Below are positions 10,901 to 20,674 of a DNA stretch of 64,000 nucleotides, one piece after another. Position numbers and translations under genes: made by a program. The notes under the pieces are model-generated. The model made no database searches, had not been told where the DNA came from, and worked only from the letters and a program-made list of their open reading frames with translations. Position 1 is the stretch's first letter. Each line of letters opens with the position of its first letter. This DNA is from Loripinus fragilis (lineage: Eukaryota; Mollusca; Bivalvia; Lucinida; Lucinidae), in the NCBI GenBank assembly GCA_964019695.1, contig OZ026519.1:25234013-25298012 (forward strand), read 5' to 3'.

Positions 10901-11386
10901 ATCTTGGTTCCAGGAACTATTAAATCTGTTAATGTTTTCTCAAATTACTTTTCCAGTAATGCCAGATTGACTGGGACAATTACAGGGAAAGTTTCTGCAT
11001 CAAATTCATCAATCTTGCATTCATTCATGGAAATTATCAAACAATCCATCAGTAATAGAATGTTTGAAAGTATGTTGCAGACCATGTCTCCGAGGCAAGA
11101 AGAACCTCTATGAGAAAGGTTTTTAATGCAAAATGAAAATATTTTGTGAGAGGGCAATATTAGAGTGAAATGGATCCTTGATAATCAAGGCCTCTCCTAA
11201 TGTAGTGACTGACTTCTTGATATACACATATAGAGATCAGAAGCGTCAAGTTAGCACTATCAAAGGATACAAATTCATGATATTCCAAAAAAAAGTAACA
11301 TTATAGGGACTCTCTGCGTTCTTTTGGAATTGATTAACTCATTTAATGCAAAATCTAATGTCAATAGATCATTTGCACCAAATTGA

Positions 11387-12009
11387 GATCTTCCATATTT
11401 TCTCACATATTTATGCAAAGAATATTTTGTCCCTTTGAATCAAGCATCTTTGAAAAATCTATCTTTGAAGAGAGTTTTTCTGTTATCTATGGCTATGGCC
11501 AGATGTGTTAGTGAAATTCTTGCGTTTTTGACTACCTCAGACTCAGTTCATTCTGATGGTTCACTTACAATTAGAACTGAATAGGTTTTTTTGGCTAAGA
11601 ATCAACTTCTTTATAAAGTACCAGAATCTATCAAGATTCAAAGACTTTATAACAGTTGTACAAGCAAAGATTTTAATGGACTATTATACTCAACCCGAGC
11701 TGTTAAAATCTATATCAAAGAACAAATTCTATTAGATGTCTAGAACTATATTTTTCATGCCCACTAAAGGAAATCACGATGTGAAGGAAGTCAACTTTTT
11801 CCAATGGGTGAATTTCACTATCAAAACTGCTAACAAATCCATTTTCAATGCCTTTGCTGAAAAATCAGGAAGCATGAATAACTTAAGGGCTATGTCTGCT
11901 TCTTGGGCTTACATGTGTTTTAACTTCACTTCTCTTGAAGTTCTCTTGAAGTTAGTAAGGCAACAGTTCCATTTGATCTAATAGTTCAACTTTTGATAAT
12001 TTCTATTAG
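11387..12009 (+). pseudogene. Tyrosine recombinase of the DIRS element (decayed)
   Basis: This enzyme would integrate the circular DNA form. From 11387 a frame reads DLPYFLTYLCKEYF, then ASLKNLSLKRVFLLSMAMAR and CVSEILAF. The box I arginine of the family (ALASA-x-R-x-SE pattern) is codon 11501-11503. A TAG at 11582 and a frameshift follow. The open frame 11736-11981 then carries KGNHDVKEVNFFQW and MNNLRAMSASWAYM, the box II region. There the usual His of H-x-x-R is Asn (11877-11879) and the Arg (11886-11888) is kept. In another frame FDNFY at 11992-12006 fits the nucleophilic tyrosine block. The lost histidine, a stop and two frame changes make it inactive. Confidence 0.85.
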
Positions 12010-12396
12010 AGATTTAAAGGAACAAACATAACTAAATTGTTCAAGATTTGGGCCCAGTTATTGTGGTCCAAAAAGTCGTGGGGGGCCCAGGATGTCGGCT
12101 CCAACACAGAAACAAATGTAAATGTGAAAGAGAATTATCTGATGCCAGGATTTGACATCCAAGGTAGTTAGATAGTTTACACTCAGACTCTTCCAGGGAG
12201 GAAGATGGGGGATATTAAAATTAGAAGGGACTAATACATAATAACTAATATCCTTCTTTTATCTTTGATAATATCAGCCAATATATTTTTTCTATATATG
12301 GGCCTGTCTAAGATATTCTATATTTTCCCTGGAAGTATATACTCCCACGTATGACACTCTCAGGAGGAATCCAACCCTCCAATGCTGATGATTCTA

Positions 12397-12494
12397 GCAT
12401 TAAGTGAAATATATGGTAGATATTTGATACTAGTAAAATTAAATTTTTAAATGTAAAATTTATTTTACTGAGAATACCTACCATATATTTCACT
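12397..12494 (+). repeat. Internal complementary region (ICR) of the DIRS element
   Basis: Bases 12397-12439 are the exact reverse complement of 6045-6087 (left end). Bases 12435-12494 are the exact reverse complement of 12694-12753 (right end). The two parts overlap in AAAA, matching the TTTT at both outer ends. In the DIRS-1 replication model such a region templates joining of the two ends into a circle. Confidence 0.92.
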
Positions 12495-12565
12495 GAGAGT
12501 GCCCAACCTCCCTCCCCTCATTCCTGATATTTATTTTTATATTTTATATATATATATCTAGAGGC

Positions 12566-12753
12566 GGAAACTGATTTGACAGGAAGTTACACTGACTATT
12601 GACACAATAGTCATGCGAAAGTCCCTCCAGTCAATGTAGGGGGGTGCCATACGTGGGGTCTTTTTTATCGGGAGCAATAAGGGTATAGCATTAAGTGAAA
12701 TATATGGTAGGTATTCTCAGTAAAATAAATTTTACATTTAAAAATTTAATTTT
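12566..12753 (+). repeat. Right inverted terminal repeat of the DIRS-like element
   Basis: It starts GGAAACTGATTTGACAGGAA and ends AAAAATTTAATTTT. The outer ~30 bases (from about TTTTACATTT at 12730) have no counterpart in the left repeat, the usual asymmetry of DIRS-1 ends. Confidence 0.9.
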
Positions 12754-12907
12754 AGGCATTATAAATTTATCCCATTGCCTATTCTATCCTGTGATATGTT
12801 ATTATGGTAAATGATCTAAAATTTTGAACACTTTTCTCTTTCTGTTCTTAAATGAAATGTTGGTAATCAATGCTGGAAATGCTTGTTTGTATAGCAGACA
12901 GGGAAGA

Positions 12908-12979
12908 CCCTGATCAGACTGCTTCTTCAAAACCCCTGATCAGACTGCTTCTTCAAAAACCCTGATCAGACTGCTTCAG
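12908..12979 (+). repeat. Three 26-bp tandem units with GATCAGACTG
   Basis: CCCTGATCAGACTGCTTC recurs at 12908, 12934 and 12960. It belongs to the GATCAGACTG sequence family seen in hairpins elsewhere in the window. Confidence 0.85.
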
Positions 12980-13298
12980 TCGGATTTGGGTCTGCACTGT
13001 TTGTCTAGACTTTTTGGTAGGCAAGTAGTGTTTGAAAATTTAGACCATTTACCGTACCCTAAGTATTGTGACCCACAACTACATTCCAAAAATATACATG
13101 ATGTTAACACCCTCTTTACTAATGTTCTGAGATTCTGTTGGTCTACATTTGATTGTAGTCAGAATGATAGATTTGGGTTTTTTCTACCAACTACAATACA
13201 TACATATAGCTTAAACAGGTTTTCTTACGATAATGCTCATTAGGCCAGATTTTTTTTATTAGTTGATTTAAGGGATTTTTTTTTTCAGATTTAGGGCC

Positions 13299-13324
13299 GG
13301 GGGGGGGGGGGGGGGGGGGGGGGG
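13299..13324 (+). repeat. Poly(G) tract of 26 bases
   Basis: Uninterrupted G run preceded by TTAGGGCC. Length is prone to sequencing error. Confidence 0.9.
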
Positions 13325-13352
13325 AATACTTCTTTTTTTGACTGGTCATTTT

Positions 13353-13540
13353 CAGTACCTTTTTTTTTAAACGGCCACTTTCAAAGAGAACAAAAATTGG
13401 TTTTCAAGACCAATTATCGCTTAAGTCATGTCAAAAGTATTGTAGAATTCTGCAATACTTCCGATCCTTATTAAGCTACGAATGTTTTACTTAGATCTTT
13501 GTTTTGTCTATTTTTGAGTGGCCATTTAACACAGGTTTTT
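13353..13540. mobile_element. P2 pogo-like MITE, copy 3
   Basis: It retains CAGTACC...AAACGGCCACTT at the left, GTCAAAAGTATTGTAGAATT in the middle, and GAGTGGCCATTTAACACAGG at the right. The ends have decayed and no clear TA duplication remains. Confidence 0.65.
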
Positions 13541-13744
13541 CATATTCTGGACTTTGGGCTATCTGACCACTGTAATGTAATATGGGCTTTTGGGGTTGGG
13601 GGAAATGAAATTAAACAAGAAATAAGTTATAAATACTCACCTATTTCCCTGCCAACATAGTCCTATTTGTTTGTGAAAAGGAGTCTTACTTTTTCTTTTA
13701 AGACTACCATATCACCTAGAATGTGTATCTGTTTCTAAGAGAGT

Positions 13745-13988
13745 ATATGAGCCGCGACATGAGATTTCCAACAATGTGGTATGTGTGACCAGCAAAGCCT
13801 CAGATCAGCCTGCGCATACGCGCAGTCTGATCGGAGCCTTTGCTAGTCGCTTGAATATTCTATGAGTGTTAAGCTACTGACTGAACAAAATTTGGAGTTT
13901 CTAAGCTTAACAGGAGGCTGTACAGGCTCGTCTGAGTCTACACTTGTCAAAATGCCACATTGTTGGAAATCACTTGTCGTGGCTCATA
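13745..13988. mobile_element. P3 MITE, copy 1
   Basis: ~244-bp element with ~35-bp inverted ends. TATGAGCCGCGACATGAG pairs with the right end, which includes CACTTGTCGTGGCTCATA, and TTTCCAACAATGTGG pairs with CCACATTGTTGGAAA. The middle carries a GATCAGCCTGCGCATACGCG palindrome-like block. A second copy lies at 20432. Confidence 0.75.
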
Positions 13989-14087
13989 TTTGTTATCTTG
14001 CAATTTGAAAGTGAAAATCTCAGTTTTTTGTGTTGTTAATAATGACAGCAAGAGTAGGCCTCTATTCAAATTTTACCAACATTATTT

Positions 14088-14285
14088 TGAGGAGCGCAGT
14101 GGAAGAGTGTTGGACTTGGGATGGAGGTGTCCCTAGTTTGAGACTCACTGGAGATACAGTGTAGTGTCCTTGAGCAAGACACTTTATTCTCTGCTTAGAG
14201 CTGGTTAAACTCAGGAAAACAGGAAAACATCCTGATATGGCTGAAAAATTATTGACTGCAGTGTAATGCATCAACACAAAAAAAA
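14088..14285 (+). mobile_element. tRNA-derived SINE, family A, copy 1
   Basis: The head GCGCAGTGGAAGAGTGTTGG and TAGTTTGAGACTCAC match degraded pol III A and B boxes. A conserved core TGTCCTTGAGCAAGACACTT follows, and the tail has TTGACTGCAGTGTAA. The core resembles the central domains shared by several animal SINE superfamilies; the superfamily name is uncertain. Confidence 0.7.
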
Positions 14286-14935
14286 ATAATTTGAATTAAC
14301 ACTTGCAATCCTGATTTATTTAACTGTCAGAATATTGGTAAAACTTGAGTTATTTCCCTTACTCTTGAACATAGATAAAATAAGTAGAACTTTGTAGGTC
14401 TTCTGATCAGGCCAAGAAATTCCAGTTCCTGTCAATAGATTTCGTTGGAAATTGGGCTTGCTTTTTTGTCTAGATTTTTGTATGTAAAGCTTTAAGTTGC
14501 TTGTTCTTTTCTGTAGTGCTTTCCATTATCTCTGCTGATACGATATTTACTTGTTAGTAAGACAGGAGATTTTTTACCTCTTCCTCAACAGTCACAAAAA
14601 ATACTTGAGCCTGTCTTATAGTTGGTTATATATATAGGTATGGTAAATGTTCTAAAATTTCTTTTCTCAAATTAAATGTTGGTAATCAGGGCTGGAATTC
14701 ACAAAATGCTTGTCAGTATTGCAAACAGGGAAGACTCAGATCAAGAGGGAGCAGTCTGATCTGGGTCTGCGCCATTTGTCAGCTTTTTTGGCAAGCAACT
14801 AGTGTTCGAAACTATAGGACATCTACCATACTGTATGTTTGTTACATATCATACTTGTTTGCTTGTCACATATGTTAAGATAAACAAAATTTTTGAGCGT
14901 AAAATTGTAAATATTTTCTTACCCAGCAGTTTTAA
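14286..14935. other. Non-genic stretch with GATCAGACTG-family remnant
   Basis: Around 14700-14800 there is a degraded repeat with CAGTCTGATCTGGGTCTGC and CATTTGTCAGC. No gene is seen. Confidence 0.4.
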
Positions 14936-15002
14936 CATATGTTTTGGGTGCTCAAAAGAACCGTCTCAATGAGATGGTTCTTTTGAGTACCCACACCATA
15001 TG
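14936..15002. repeat. P1 palindromic mini-element, copy 4
   Basis: Centre CCGTCTCAATGAGATGG. The flanks TTTTCTTACCCAGCAG and GAGAAATAAGAAAA show the same context as copy 3, so the mobile unit is longer than the hairpin. Confidence 0.8.
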
Positions 15003-15328
15003 TTTTGGTTGAGAAATAAGAAAATTATTTTTCTGTTACGGTGAGCAATGCCATGAGAAAACAGCAACAGTTCTCACTTATTCAGGAATTTTTAGAGTCC
15101 AAAAGCTCCAATGTAGAATTACAGCACATGACACATTTAGTGATCCCATACTGGATTTTGGGGGAAATTAAGACTTCACCTTTCGTGAGAATTGTCAAAT
15201 CATATAAACATCAATGCTTATTGGTTTTATAAAAGCAGGTTCAAAATTGTAACATATTTGATTCAATTTACAGTGGTATTTTAAGGGTTAAGTCTTCTTA
15301 TAGTGCACCATTTTCTTGAATTCATGTA

Positions 15329-15512
15329 GAGAGGGCAGTGGCTCAGTGTTAGAGTGCTTGACTCGAGACCAAGGGGCCGGGGGATTCAAGCCTCACCGGC
15401 GTCACTGCATTTTGTCCTTCAGCAAGACACATTAATCCTTGCTAAGTAGGAAGACTGTCCTGACATAACTGAAAAATTGTTGACTGGGACGTAAAGAATC
15501 AAATCAAACAAT
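15329..15512 (+). mobile_element. tRNA-derived SINE, family A, copy 2, with target duplication
   Basis: The body is 184 bp. It has an A-box-like AGTGGCTCAGTGTTAGAGTG, a B-box-like GGGATTCAAGCC, the core TTGTCCTTCAGCAAGACACA, and the tail TTGACTGGGACGTAAAGAA. Flanking 14-bp direct repeats CTTGAATTCATGTA lie at 15315-15328 and 15513-15526, a clean retroposition signature. Confidence 0.85.
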
Positions 15513-15704
15513 CTTGAATTCATGTAATGAGAAATTAAAGCAATATTATCATGAGGGAAAGTTTTCTGGATTATTCCTGAATTCAGGTTTTAAGGCTGAC
15601 TTTCCACAGAAAGTTGGCCTTAATCAGGCCCTGATTTATTTTCAGTTTATCTAATGACAATTGAACATTTAACATTGAAATTTTCAGTATTTTGTAAGCA
15701 AATT

Positions 15705-16052
15705 CAGGGCTTTATCTGCCATACCTGCGGGGCCGAATTTCAGCCCCATTCCCAATGGAAAATAGCCACCTTTTTTCCCAATTGCATCTTTATTTTTCCC
15801 AATTAAGAAAGTAAAAAAAATAAAAATTACAGACCACTTTGACTTACAAAAATCAAGGACCCATATCAGAATGTTACTTAAACACTTGTGCTTGGCATAA
15901 AAACAATCTAAAATAACTTTAATTTTAGGATAAATTTTGCTCCTATAATTGTGTTTTATGTCGATAATTTTTTGCAATTTTGACATTAATTGGAAAAAAA
16001 ATTCCCAACTTTGGTCAGGGGCCTTTTCCCAAAATTGCTGGATAAAGCCCTG
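15705..16052. mobile_element. hAT-like MITE with AAATT target duplication
   Basis: 348-bp element with ends CAGGGCTTTATC and GATAAAGCCCTG. The flanking pentamer AAATT is on both sides (15700-15704 and 16053-16057). The interior is AT-rich with no transposase. It shares CAGGG ends and a 5-bp duplication with the element at 1686-2075. Confidence 0.75.
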
Positions 16053-16560
16053 AAATTGAAAGTTTTAAACTTTTTCTTAAGTTCAGGATTTTGGAAATTT
16101 TGAACTTTCACACACATGAACTATTGATGCCAAAAGCAGACTTGAAACATAGTAACTCATTTCCCTATACAAATTACATTTCATATTAAAAGGGAATTTT
16201 CATTTGCAAAAAAATCTTGTGTTTGTAAGTATCATAGGGCATAGTCACTTGTTTCATGATTCAACTTGCAATTAGTTTTTGTTTTTAATTTTTTCTTGTG
16301 CTGCAATAATTTGTTTTAGATGTATGCTTTAATAATTGTGCTTGTTTTAAGATTAGTATGCTGACTTGTTGAGTTCATCATAGGAAAGGAGCCTTTGACA
16401 CTTAGGTTATTTCATGGGTGATAATACAGGGTTCTCAAGTTCCCAACTGCAGCTTACCCCAGGAACTGGGAAACTATCTGCAGTCTGAATATCAAACCTG
16501 GATTAAGTAAGTAAGTAAGTCACAGGCTTGATAAGTACTAGAATATGGATCAGTCATGAA
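16053..16560. other. Non-genic stretch
   Basis: I see only a short (AAGT)n run near 16507-16520 and no gene. Confidence 0.4.
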
Positions 16561-16626
16561 TTTTACAAAGGAATTATAGGAAAATGACCATTTTATGGTC
16601 ATTTTCCTATAATACCTTTGTAAAAC
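16561..16626. repeat. 31-bp-arm hairpin
   Basis: TTTTACAAAGGAATTATAGG with AAAATGACCAT pairs with its complement across TTT, with one mismatch. It is too long and perfect to be chance, and is probably a small foldback element. Confidence 0.75.
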
Positions 16627-16643
16627 TGTCCCTTAATAACATG

Positions 16644-16827
16644 CGGTGTTCAATCTAGGACATTTTTAAAGGGGGCCATTTTCATTCAATTTCAGATGAA
16701 AATGAAACACTGTCCAATATTTCCCCATTCACCTATTGTTAAAGATGGCCCACTCTAGCTTTAGCAAGAGGCCATTTTATAAAGAAGGGGGTAAATAGCC
16801 CCATGGTCCCCTCTAGATTGAACACTG
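16644..16827. mobile_element. Small MITE with GTTCAATCTAG ends
   Basis: CGGTGTTCAATCTAGGAC on the left pairs with CTCTAGATTGAACACTG on the right, giving a ~184-bp element. GGGGGCCATTTT and its partners form inner inverted blocks. The flanks TAACATG and TAACACG are similar but shifted, so the target duplication is unproven. Confidence 0.55.
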
Positions 16828-17186
16828 TAACACGATTACCATATAACACGGTCCATTCCTATGGACCCCAAAAATAGTAATATAAAGGCACTGCGCTATA
16901 GTTTGTAGAACGATTAGTCTGTTTGTGGCCTTGATTGCATAAGTATCATGCGCTCTTTTCATGTTGAAACTCTTGTTTTAATATTTCCATGTTGTAAATA
17001 CTTGTTTTAAAGGTTCTGCTGTAAATATTTGTTTTAACAGTAATGTTAGTAATTTATTGATGCATTACAGAAGTCATTTATGTGTATATGTCTGGTTATT
17101 TTGATGCAAAAATGGTATAAAACACGTTTTTTAAATGTGGAATTTACTTTAAATATGGAATGTGTGTTTTACATGGACGGAGTGAG
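16828..17186. other. Non-genic stretch
   Basis: I recognise no feature here. Confidence 0.35.
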
Positions 17187-17400
17187 CCACCATGGTGTAG
17201 TGGATAAACCACTTACCTTGTACCCAGGGGCCTTAGTTCAATCCCTGGATCTCCCAGTTTGTCGGATGAGACTCAAAGCTGTTGCCCCGACATCTCCGAC
17301 TTATTAAACGAGAACTAATACCAGTGAGCCTTTGCATGCTCCCGGGCATAAAAACACAAACCCACACAGCCCAGTACTTGAAAATGCCAAGGGACAGCCA
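17187..17400 (+). mobile_element. tRNA-derived SINE, family B, copy 1
   Basis: The head has CCATGGTGTAGTGGATAA (A-box-like) and TTAGTTCAATCCCTGG (B-box-like). Downstream is CAGTGAGCCTTTGCATGCTC then CCCGGGCATAAA. The shared TGGTGTAGTGGATAA head defines this family, also at 22298 and 43105. Confidence 0.65.
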
Positions 17401-17563
17401 CACAGAAAATAAATAAAATACAAAGCCAGGAGTACTGAAGTAGAAGGGTCAGGAGTTAGAACCTCAATTCAGCCACATACTTTCATAGATATAATTTTCT
17501 TCATACTGCTGATTCAAGAAGGGCACTTGTCAGTAACTGACAAAAGTATGCATACATTTAGTA

Positions 17564-17768
17564 CAGTAAAACCTGTGTAAAACCACCACTCTCAAAAAGA
17601 CCAAAATTGGTTTTCAAGACTGATTATTGCTTAATGCAGGTCAAAAGTATTGCAGAATGCTCCAAAGGGAGCATTCAGCAATACTTTTGACCTTCATCAA
17701 GCTACCAGTTGTCATCAAGGCCTTTGTATTGTCTATGTTTGAGTGGCTGTTTTACACAGGTTTTACTG
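17564..17768. mobile_element. P2 pogo-like MITE, copy 4
   Basis: 205 bp with ends CAGTAAAACCTGTGTAAAAC and GGTTTTACTG, TA at 17562-17563 and TG on the right. An internal hairpin TATTGCAGAATGCTCC ... GGGAGCATTCAGCAATA is present. Confidence 0.8.
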
Positions 17769-17879
17769 TGCTGGTAAACTGCTTAAGAGTAGTGTGCAGG
17801 AACAGTGTAAACAGACTGCCATGATATTACCGAAAAAATTGTTGAATGTGACCTTACCCTGAATACAAGAACAATGTTG

Positions 17880-18200
17880 TTAACTCTTTCCTTGCTAGCA
17901 CCGGCTTTTGTTTGGTTTGGTGCTTATTGGCCCTATCAGCAGCTATGGTCATGTCGGGACAGTCAGTTCACTTAGCCACACTTTTTTCCGTGGCAAGCTT
18001 AACTAAGGGGTTAACCAGTACTTCCTGCATATAGTTTAGCTTGTAACTGACAAAAACCCTTCTTGAAAAAGCGGAAGGAAGGAGAATGGCCGTAGATATT
18101 ATTTCACAATCAATTTCCACATAAGTATGGGACCAGGCTGGGAGCGAACTGGCAACCCCTGAATTAGCAGTCAAACACGTATCTGCAGTCAAACATGTTA
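17880..18200 (-). mobile_element. tRNA-derived SINE, family C, copy 1
   Basis: Read on the - strand it contains TGCCAGTTCGCTCCCAGCC (B-box-like), ATACTTATGTGGAAATTGAT, a CAAGAAGGGTTTTTGTCAGT block, and a tail with GTGAACTGACTGTCCCGAC. A second copy lies on the + strand at 44150 with the same block order. Confidence 0.6.
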
Positions 18201-18227
18201 CCGACTGCGCATCATCTGCTGATAACC

Positions 18228-18340
18228 TTTGCAAACAGTTTAGACCCAGATCAGTACCGACAGAATGTCGGTCCTGATCTGAATCCAAGTAGTTTGATAT
18301 TCTGATAGTGTTCCTGAAAGAACTTTTTGAAAATTAGCAA
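18228..18340. repeat. Dispersed hairpin repeat, second copy
   Basis: GTACCGACAGAATGTCGGTCC forms an inner inverted repeat. CTGATAGTGTTCCTGAAAGA matches the copy at 3945-4080. Confidence 0.6.
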
Positions 18341-18676
18341 GCATGCAAAGAGTTGAGTGTTGGCTTTCCAATGTTCCTCAGGTCCTTGTGGTTCTTTACA
18401 TTCTAAATTAAGGTACCTTTCATATTTTAAAAATCTGTGTTTATGGATAAAGACGGTGTGAAGGCATGTGCATGAGGGGCTGTGAGCCCAAATTCTGGAC
18501 TTTTTCTTTTTCTTCTATTATTTTGAACCTAAACAAAGGCCTCTAGCTAAGAGTGCTTTATTAAAATTTTATTATACCCCCACCATGAATTTGGCTTTGT
18601 GAGCATTTGAGAATTTCGCAGCAGTGGGGGTTACTGTGTCCTCTGGACACATTTCTAGTTTTCTTTATTTTTATGG

Positions 18677-18742
18677 ATGTGTTTTGGATGCTCAAAATAA
18701 CCTTCTTGATGAGACAGTTCTTTTGAGCACCCAAAACAAATG
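18677..18742. repeat. P1 palindromic mini-element, copy 5 (diverged)
   Basis: ATGTGTTTTGGATGCTCAAA ... CTTTTGAGCACCCAAAACA. The centre has mutated to CCTTCTTGATGAGACAG. Confidence 0.7.
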
Positions 18743-18820
18743 TTAAATCTGATGGATTAGAAAATAATCTCAAGTTACAGTCCAAACTTTTGTTTATCTA
18801 TAGCATTGCTAAACATGGTA

Positions 18821-19025
18821 CAGTAAAACCTGTTTAAAACAGTCACTGTCATAAAGACCAAAAATTGGTTTTCAAGACCAATTATCGCTTAATGCAGGTT
18901 GAAAGTATTGCAGAATGCTCCAAGGAGCATTCTGCAATACTTTTGACCTTCATTAAGCTACCATTTGTTATCAAGAACTTTGTTTTGTCTTTTTTTTGAA
19001 TGTCTGTTTTACACCGGTTTTACTG
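18821..19025. mobile_element. P2 pogo-like MITE, copy 5
   Basis: 205 bp, preceded by TA at 18819-18820. Ends are CAGTAAAACCTGTTTAAAAC and CCGGTTTTACTG. The internal hairpin TTGCAGAATGCTCC/GGAGCATTCTGCAA is perfect. Confidence 0.8.
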
Positions 19026-19089
19026 TTATTAATTACAGTGCCTGAAAATGAACTTGGAAGATATTCCCTTACAAGGGTTCAAACTCATT

Positions 19090-19255
19090 TATCTTTCCAT
19101 AATACCTTCCAAATGAGGTCTATTCATAAGGGAAATCATAACCGCTTGCTCAAGCCTGCCCAGGAAAAAGTGTGGTTAAGTGAACTGACCGTCCCGCAAT
19201 GACCATAGCTGTTGACATGGGACGTAAAGCAACAAAAACAAACAAACAAATAAGG
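19090..19255 (+). repeat. SINE family C 3' fragment
   Basis: It matches the tail of family C: TTGCTCAAGCCTGCCC, GTGAACTGACCGTCCCGCAA, CATAGCTGTTGACATGGGAC, and an AAACAAACAAAC-rich end. Confidence 0.55.
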
Positions 19256-19361
19256 GAAATCATTTGCTGTGAGAGGGGTCAGCATTTGCTTTCATCCTTT
19301 CACAGCCAGAGAAAAAAATGATTTTCCTTATCTGGAGCTTTTTGTTTCTTTTTCTCCTCTA

Positions 19362-19566
19362 ACCCTTAGAGCGCCAATCACAACTGCAGCAGACGACAAA
19401 TTTTGCGACATCTTTCCGAATTTTCGACAAAAATAAGGTATGACATTACATGAGAATCGTCTGCCAGCAGACGATTCTCATGAAATATCATGCCTTATTT
19501 GTTATTTTTGAAAAAGCAGCAAAATTTGAAATTGTCGTCTGCTGCAAATTATAGGTGGCGCTTTGT
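19362..19566. mobile_element. piggyBac-like MITE, copy 1
   Basis: Inverted ends CCCTTAGAGCGCCAATCA and GTGGCGCTTTG. Just inside are GCAGCAGACGACAA and its complement. A central hairpin is built on GAGAATCGTCTGCCAGCAG. The flanking TTAA is degraded (CTAA at the left). Family identity comes from the intact copy at 25497. Confidence 0.65.
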
Positions 19567-20431
19567 GTTCTGCGTGAAGATTAGAGCTGAAGTGATTCTG
19601 TGCTATATGACAGGTGTTGACAAAATCTGTTGAAATATTTTATTAAAGGCATTTGAAGTGTATGTGCCGGTTACAACAATTAAAACAAATGCTATGTTCA
19701 ATAAGTTTTTCTTGTTTTTGAGTTCCATAAGAAAGAGGTACTTGATGGAGTCAGTGGCCAAAATGTTCTAATTGTTTTCTGTTTTAGCTCACTTGAGCTG
19801 GGTGAGCTAATAGTATACCAATGACTCTGTGTTCCATCCTTCTTTCAATATTTTCAAGCATCTTCTCTTGACTTGGAAGTAAAGCATCAGAACACACACA
19901 CACAAAAACACATGATGGATGCCAGACATTGAGTGATCCCAAAAGTTCACTTTAACCTCTTCATGCTCGGGTAATAAAACAAAGAAAGAGTATCACCCCT
20001 TATAGACAAGCATATGGTCGGGGCACAATGATTCACAAACATGATTTTTAGTTTATATTTAACCGTTATCCAGCCACTATCTTTTTGTCCTAAGAATGTC
20101 TGCTTGTAAGGGGGAAGGCTCCAGAATGATGTTTGTTGAGACTAAATCTCGGAACACCTATCACACAACAACCCACCATTTTCAAGTTATCAGTAACTTA
20201 GAAGTAACTCAGTAGAAGATTTTGCCAGACGTATATAATGCGGTTAAGCAGTCTCTGAAAATTGGAGCAATCTGATCAGGGTCCATATTGGTTGCAATAT
20301 AGGCTACCTAAGAAAATAAGCACATGAGAGGTCAGACGACAAGTCATGGCTGGTGGGAAAAGGGCTAAAACGAAATATTGCTTCACACAGAAATCGTGGT
20401 GAATATGTTGTCTTACTGTATTTACCCTATA
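19567..20431. other. Non-genic stretch
   Basis: No gene or assignable repeat. An (AC)n-like run, ACACACACACA, is near 19893. Confidence 0.4.
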
Positions 20432-20674
20432 TATGAGCCGTGACGTGATTTCCAACAAAGTGGTATTTTGACAAGTGTAGACTCAAACGAAGCTGTGCAG
20501 CCTCCTTTTAAGCTTAGAAACTTCAAATGCTGTTCGGTCAGTAGCTTAACAGTCATAGAATATTCAAGCGACTAGCAAAGGCTCTGATCAGACTGCGTAT
20601 ATGTGCAGGCTGGTCTGAGCCTTTGCTGGTTGCACATACCACATTGTTTGAAATCTCATGTCACGGCTCATAAT
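20432..20674. mobile_element. P3 MITE, copy 2
   Basis: Same TATGAGCCGTGACGTGATTT ... CATGTCACGGCTCATA ends as copy 1. The interior is inverted relative to copy 1, with AGCTTAACAGTCATAG in place of its complement. Confidence 0.75.

Larger units (their letters stand above)
6046..12753 (+). mobile_element. DIRS-like tyrosine-recombinase retrotransposon, nearly complete but decayed
   Basis: This is a 6.7-kb element bounded by inverted terminal repeats (6046-6209 and 12566-12753). Within it are decayed gag, reverse transcriptase, RNase H and tyrosine recombinase regions, in that order on the + strand. An internal complementary region at 12397-12494 is an exact complement of the two outer ends joined together. 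The right terminal repeat has about 30 extra bases at its outer end, as known for DIRS-1. DIRS elements integrate by recombinase without target duplications, and none is seen here. Coding regions carry several stops and frameshifts, and an R1 repeat interrupts the reverse transcriptase, so this copy cannot be autonomous. The terminal repeats nevertheless differ at about one position in roughly 148. Family assignment rests on both structure and protein motifs. Confidence 0.9.

Noticed and set aside
10393..11157. Open frames on both strands at 10393-10674, 10838-11113 and 10945-11157
   Set aside because: They overlap the decayed DIRS RNase H region. The - strand frames have no family motif and are shadows.
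6046..12753. LTR retrotransposon or Penelope-like element
   Set aside because: Terminal repeats are inverted, and the integration enzyme is a tyrosine recombinase with an internal complementary region; no integrase or direct LTRs are seen.
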